From contig DXAK01000048.1 in NCBI GenBank assembly GCA_019117065.1, forward strand, positions 1 through 64,000: a DNA stretch of 64,000 bases. Direction: 5' to 3'. This DNA is from Candidatus Mediterraneibacter pullicola (GTDB lineage: Bacteria; Bacillota; Clostridia; Lachnospirales; Lachnospiraceae). A program made the position numbers and the translations under genes. The notes under the pieces were generated by a model. The model was not told the origin of the DNA and searched no databases. It saw only the letters and a list, made by a program, of their open reading frames with translations. How positions within the stretch are numbered: position 1 is the first letter of the stretch; the number at the start of each line of letters is the position of its first letter. Positions 59,875 through 64,000 of this stretch are shown here, piece by piece.

Positions 59875-61158
59875 CTATATGACCTCCTGAATCAATTCTT
59901 TTATCCTGCCTGTCAGATAGAGTGAACCAAGGCAGTAAACACGCTCTTCTTTCTGATGCTTAAGCATGAACCTGAGCGCTTCCTCTACAGATTCTTTCAC
60001 TATGACAGGCTGTTCCGTATATTTTCTAAAGACTTCCGCCAATGCCTGCGCATCCGTCCCGCGGTCTCCGCCAATCTGCGTCACCACAAACATCTCTGCC
60101 TTGAATTGCCCGCACAGACACCGGATCATCTCCTCATAGTCCTTATCCTGAACTGCAGAGAACAAAACAATGTTTCCCCGCCCATCCTTCGGAACACTCT
60201 GCACAAACGCTTCTATTGCGCTGACATTATGCGCTCCGTCAACATATACATCCGGCAGGACTTCTTCCATACGTCCCGCCCATTTTAAATCAGCCAGAGC
60301 TTCCCGCCACTGCTTAATATCTCCATTCTTCCCAAAGAGGTGTCTCATCACTTCCATGGCGAGCATAGCATTATGCGGCTGGTATACTCCGATATTGTTC
60401 AATTTCCACGTGGTATTTCCATAATAAGCACTGAAACAGGAAAATGCAATATGTTTGTCCCTGATTCCAAGGATTTCGTACGCATCTTTCCCGATTTTTT
60501 TACAGAAATTGCCCTGTTCCTTTGCCGTGCGTTCGATAACTCGATCGCTCTCATCTGCTGTCTGGGCATAGAACACCGGCACTCCCGGCCGGATGATTCC
60601 TGCCTTTTCCTCTGCAATCTTTTCCAAAGTATCACCGAGATATTCTGTGTGATCCAGTCCGATGGAGGTGATGACACAGACAAGCGGCCGCTCGATTGAA
60701 CGGGTGGCGTCCAGCCTGCCGCCGAGCCCTGTCTCAATAACCGCATACTCTACTCCTCCATCGAAAAAGGCACACAAAGCCATGCCCAGCAAGAACTCGA
60801 AAAAGCTCGGATGGGGACACCCCTCTGCTTCCATGCGCTGTGCTGCCGTCAGTGTCTTCTTAAATATTTTCACAAAATTATCATCACTGATCTGTCTTCC
60901 ATCTATAGCGATCCGCTCATTGATCTTTATCAGATGAGGGGATGTAAAAAGCCCCGTCCGTTTTCCCTCCGAACGGAGCATACTGTCAAGATACGCGCAC
61001 ACAGATCCCTTCCCGTTTGTCCCCGCCACATGGAGTACTTTCAGGCGCTCCTGCGGATTTCCGAGATACTTTAAAAAGATCTTTGTGTGCTGCGCATCAT
61101 TTTTCTTTGTAAATTTTGGAATATACAGTATATATTCTGTTGCTTCACCGTATGTCAT
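59875..61158 (-). CDS. folC: Folylpolyglutamate synthase/dihydrofolate synthase
   Basis: A 427-residue Mur-ligase-like enzyme adding glutamate to folates. P-loop VAGTNGKGSVCAYLDSML near residue 45, TSPHLIKINERI, and the second-domain motif DGAHNVSAIEAF. Starts within the ATGA overlap of the LTA-synthase-like gene and is followed by the 44-aa gene. Confidence 0.94.
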   Translation of the reverse strand: MTYGEATEYILYIPKFTKKNDAQHTKIFLKYLGNPQERLKVLHVAGTNGKGSVCAYLDSMLRSEGKRTGLFTSPHLIKINERIAIDGRQISDDNFVKIFKKTLTAAQRMEAEGCPHPSFFEFLLGMALCAFFDGGVEYAVIETGLGGRLDATRSIERPLVCVITSIGLDHTEYLGDTLEKIAEEKAGIIRPGVPVFYAQTADESDRVIERTAKEQGNFCKKIGKDAYEILGIRDKHIAFSCFSAYYGNTTWKLNNIGVYQPHNAMLAMEVMRHLFGKNGDIKQWREALADLKWAGRMEEVLPDVYVDGAHNVSAIEAFVQSVPKDGRGNIVLFSAVQDKDYEEMIRCLCGQFKAEMFVVTQIGGDRGTDAQALAEVFRKYTEQPVIVKESVEEALRFMLKHQKEERVYCLGSLYLTGRIKELIQEVI

Positions 61159-63374
61159 TGTTCCGTCTCTTCTTCCTGTTTCACGAACGCCTGTCTTCCA
61201 TTCTCCGGTGCATCGGGATCTGCCGGCAGCTGTATCAGCGTACCACCGCTGTACCCATAAGATATGGATTCCCGGAAAATAGTATTGCTGGAGCCGACTT
61301 GAGCCACCATAATCGTATCACCGTCGTTTAACTGTGATTCCTTCAAATCCAGTCTCGTGTTATTCAAAAATTTCGTGTTCTGTTTCTCGCCGTTGATGTA
61401 CACTTTACTCTGCTTTGTAAAATTATCCCCATAGACACTGTATGTTCCGTCCGACTGTGTCACCACCTCGGAGATCACTGCGTCTTTCACGCCCATGACC
61501 ATATGTCCTTCTATAACCGGCTGTCCGCTTTCCTCATAGACATACTGCCCGCCATACATAATATCGTACTGTAGAAGTTCCAGATCCGCGAGATAATCTT
61601 TGGTCTGCCTTCTCTGCTGGTGATAGTTAAACACTGTTCCCGTATGGATGTCCAGCCGCTCAAATACGTCCGCCATGACCTGATACGCGGCAATATTTCC
61701 ATCCTTTTTCTCCAAACCGATATTGTCCCATATCACATAGTTTGTATTATAAAGGTACTTACTCTTTAAATCCTTTGCCTCTAGATTCATAGTAGGCAGA
61801 TGATCCCCATAAAAGATGAGTACTGTCGGTTCATTTCTTGCCTCTACTGCCTCAATCAGATCCCCTGCAAATTTGTCCATCTCGTAAACAAGATTCACAT
61901 AATATTCCCAAGCGTTGCGCTCACCTTCATCCTCCACGCCGCTCACAATAATCTCCGGATTTTCCAGAACTTTCTCTGTGGGATACTCTCCGTGGCCTTC
62001 CACACTGACTGTAAATACAAAGTCCTGCCCTTCCGTAGTATCCATGGATTCCATTATATTTGGCACAAGAATATCGTCTGTGGCCCAGCCCTTCGGCGTC
62101 GTCTGAAGGATATTCATAAACTCCTTGCTCGTATAGTGGTCAAATCCCATGTTATTGAACACCTGCGCCCGGCTGTAAAAATTTCCTCCGTTGTTGTGAA
62201 GCGCCTCTGCGCCATACCCTAGCGCTCCCAGCGCCGACGCCGCGCTCTCCAGCGTATTTGTCTTGGCATAAGTCTTATATGGATACTCGCCCGGACCGAA
62301 GAAACGCATGCTCATCCCTGTAAGCACCTCAAACTCCGTGTTCGCTGTTCCTGCCCCCACGGACGGTACCTTAAAATACCCTGTGGAATATTCGCTGAAC
62401 AATTTTCTTAAATTCGGGATCGGATCTTCTGAAAAACGGAGCCACTCCACTTCTGTCGGGTCAAAAAAAGATTCCAGCTGCACGAATATGATATTCGGAA
62501 GTTCTTCCCCGCTTCTTCCGGTCTCACTCTTCGTAAGCTCTCCGTTTCCGCTGATCTCCTTCATTGTCTCCTCACTGTATCCCGCCGGTTTGTTAATTCC
62601 CGTGTTAAACAGGCTTGCTGAAAAACAATAAGGAAATCCGTAATCTTCATAGGCAAATGCAATATTGCCAAAATAATTGGAGATCACCCTCTTGTCAATG
62701 GCTGCCTCCGTCAGCCACAGACATGCGCCAAAAGAAACCACCACTCCTCCCAGCGCAATAACCCTGTGCATCTTCCCAGTAAACTGCCCACCTCTGCGCC
62801 ACATAGATACGACCCAGAACACAAGCGCCACCACGCCTATGATAATCATAATCAGCTCAAAGGTATTAAAATAATTCCCCGTCAGCTCCAATGCGTCCGA
62901 CAGGACTTTTAAATCCTGTGCGTTAAAAGGCGTCACTCTTTTTGTCAGCAAATAACCGTTACAGATACCCAAAAATATCCAGAATACACTAATCAGTATT
63001 CTTGCGAACACCCTTCTGCGCACAAGATATACAAGAGTAAATGTCACGAATATCATGAAGGAATTATACAAAAATACAAGAGGTGTCCCTGTCAGATAAT
63101 CCCAAGCCTCAAAAAATGACAGGCGGGAGATCACCTCGATCAAAAAATTGATCACACAGGCAAGGAGATACTGAAGCGGCAGGGACAGCCGGTTCATCCA
63201 TTTGTATACCGGCTGCATCTTCTTTGCAAACGGACTGTTGCGCCGCTTTTCAAGTATTCTCTCCCTTCTCTCTTTTCTCTCCTTAAAATGCCGTTTGATA
63301 TCCTCTTTTTTCAGATTTTTTATTTTAGTGAAAACCCCTTTGATATCTGGCTTTTTAATTCGGATCTTTTTCAT
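61155..63374 (-). CDS. LTA synthase family sulfatase with extra C-terminal domain
   Basis: A 739-residue membrane enzyme of the lipoteichoic-acid-synthase family. A basic N-terminal tail of about 60 residues precedes five membrane helices; the extracellular sulfatase-type domain contains the catalytic Thr region VGAGTANTEFEVLTG and the metal-site YGDHLPTMN. After about residue 620 there is an extra domain with an IPT/TIG-like pattern (SVYGDNFTKQSKVYINGEK). It probably transfers phosphoglycerol groups onto a membrane polymer. Overlaps both folC and valS by 4 bp. Confidence 0.85.
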   Translation of the reverse strand: MKKIRIKKPDIKGVFTKIKNLKKEDIKRHFKERKERRERILEKRRNSPFAKKMQPVYKWMNRLSLPLQYLLACVINFLIEVISRLSFFEAWDYLTGTPLVFLYNSFMIFVTFTLVYLVRRRVFARILISVFWIFLGICNGYLLTKRVTPFNAQDLKVLSDALELTGNYFNTFELIMIIIGVVALVFWVVSMWRRGGQFTGKMHRVIALGGVVVSFGACLWLTEAAIDKRVISNYFGNIAFAYEDYGFPYCFSASLFNTGINKPAGYSEETMKEISGNGELTKSETGRSGEELPNIIFVQLESFFDPTEVEWLRFSEDPIPNLRKLFSEYSTGYFKVPSVGAGTANTEFEVLTGMSMRFFGPGEYPYKTYAKTNTLESAASALGALGYGAEALHNNGGNFYSRAQVFNNMGFDHYTSKEFMNILQTTPKGWATDDILVPNIMESMDTTEGQDFVFTVSVEGHGEYPTEKVLENPEIIVSGVEDEGERNAWEYYVNLVYEMDKFAGDLIEAVEARNEPTVLIFYGDHLPTMNLEAKDLKSKYLYNTNYVIWDNIGLEKKDGNIAAYQVMADVFERLDIHTGTVFNYHQQRRQTKDYLADLELLQYDIMYGGQYVYEESGQPVIEGHMVMGVKDAVISEVVTQSDGTYSVYGDNFTKQSKVYINGEKQNTKFLNNTRLDLKESQLNDGDTIMVAQVGSSNTIFRESISYGYSGGTLIQLPADPDAPENGRQAFVKQEEETEQ

Positions 63375-64000
63375 TTTCCAAGCCCTTCCATACGCTCCTT
63401 AACCTGAGCAAGCATCTGTATATATTTTTCGAGTTTTCCCCGCTCCTCCTGCACCTTGGCCTCAGGCGCCTTGCTGATAAACTTTTCGTTTGCAAGCATG
63501 CCTTCCGCGCGTTTGATCTCTTTATTTAATCTCTCTTCCTCTTTCTTAAGTCTCTCAAGCTCCTGCTCAAAGTCCACCAGATCTTCAAGCGGCAGATAAA
63601 CCACTGCGTCAGGAACAACAACAGACACTGCGTTATCCGCAACACCGTCTTTTGTGCTCTGAATCAAAACTTCATTGGCCATCATAAGCGGCTGAGCGGA
63701 AGCTTTCACCTCTTCCATACCAGCACTCAGCGCCTCATTCTCACAGACGACATACACCTTTGTCTTGCGGCTGTTCGGCACCTCCATCTCTGAGCGGATA
63801 TTGCGGATTCCCCTAGTGATTGCCTTCACATGTTCCATCACATTCTCATCACCCGGGAAGTTCCACTCCGCCTTATATTCTGGCCACTTAGACATCATTA
63901 GAGCCTCTTCTTCTGGCACAAGCGCGCCGTAGATCTCCTCTGTGATAAAGGGCATGAACGGATGAAGAAGTTTAAGCGCCTGTCCTAGTACGGTCTTTAA
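63371..64000 (-). CDS. valS: Valyl-tRNA synthetase, C-terminal part
   Basis: The window cuts the 5' part; 209 codons remain. HPFMPFITEEIYGAL is the end of the anticodon-binding domain, and the last 70 residues form the valS coiled-coil arm (LEDLVDFEQELERLKKEEER and KAPEAKVQEERGKLEKYI). It charges tRNA-Val. The frame is open to the last base. Overlaps the next gene by 4 bp. Confidence 0.95.
   Translation of the reverse strand, partial: LKTVLGQALKLLHPFMPFITEEIYGALVPEEEALMMSKWPEYKAEWNFPGDENVMEHVKAITRGIRNIRSEMEVPNSRKTKVYVVCENEALSAGMEEVKASAQPLMMANEVLIQSTKDGVADNAVSVVVPDAVVYLPLEDLVDFEQELERLKKEEERLNKEIKRAEGMLANEKFISKAPEAKVQEERGKLEKYIQMLAQVKERMEGLGK

Overview
The window reads as a chromosomal segment of an anaerobic, spore-forming Clostridia bacterium, most likely Lachnospiraceae. 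Evidence: a spoIIAA-spoIIAB-sigF operon, spoVAA/spoVAB, spoIIR and a SipL-like DUF3794-LysM protein; PEP-dependent dihydroxyacetone kinase; a GlpA/GlpB/DUF1667 anaerobic glycerol-3-phosphate dehydrogenase set; Firmicutes-type YtrA, HxlR and ArsR regulators. No species can be named from sequence reading alone.

Region 1 (1-5440) is the end of an integrated mobile element. It is visibly more AT-rich than the rest. It ends with a tyrosine recombinase beside the 3' end of a tRNA-Ala gene, which is the probable attachment site. Its cargo is defence/addiction-like: a DUF2321 fragment; a three-gene unit of HicA toxin, HicB antitoxin and a SecB-like chaperone (a toxin-antitoxin-chaperone, TAC, layout); a DUF5067-type lipoprotein; a 27-residue holin-like type I toxin with a convincing convergent antisense promoter; and a NYN-domain nuclease-like gene split by a -1 frameshift exactly at a U UUA AAA heptamer.

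Region 2 (5439-15482) holds tRNA-Ala and tRNA-Val, a C39-like peptidase, an NhaC-type antiporter, and a hexuronate operon: uxaC, uxuA, an SDR-type fructuronate reductase and a DctPQM TRAP transporter. A divergent AraC-type regulator faces it. Together they would import a hexuronate and convert it to 2-keto-3-deoxygluconate.

Region 3 (15490-20985) has a cytidylate-kinase-like protein, a MATE exporter behind a leader terminator, a YbaK deacylase, a YtrA-regulated ABC exporter and a thioredoxin-fold protein.

Region 4 (21090-29800) is a glycerol metabolism block: glpP, glpK, glpF, two flavoprotein dehydrogenase subunits, DUF1667 and a 64-residue peptide built from three 16-residue Cys repeats. 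dhaK-dhaL-dhaM converge on it from the other side. Both branches make dihydroxyacetone phosphate.

Region 5 (29900-41000) carries LysR/YeiH, a YbjQ-like protein, an aminotransferase, HxlR facing CoA-disulfide reductase-rhodanese, GlmM, a HAD phosphatase, an acyl-ACP thioesterase and a cation exporter.

Region 6 (41000-55300) holds spoIIR, a GntR regulator, ispE, a SipL-like protein, a PrcB-like lipoprotein, PlsC, a GH31 glucosidase, an ars operon (arsR, ArsP permease, small thioredoxin, arsC) with a consensus promoter and operator, an AEC transporter and a very large MacB-like ABC protein. Palindromic REP-like elements sit between several of these genes.

Region 7 (55300-64000), all on the minus strand, runs valS (partial), an LTA-synthase-like sulfatase, folC, a 44-residue protein, a TPR membrane protein, then the spoIIA operon and the spoVA genes. 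No rRNA, CRISPR array or complete insertion sequence was seen.
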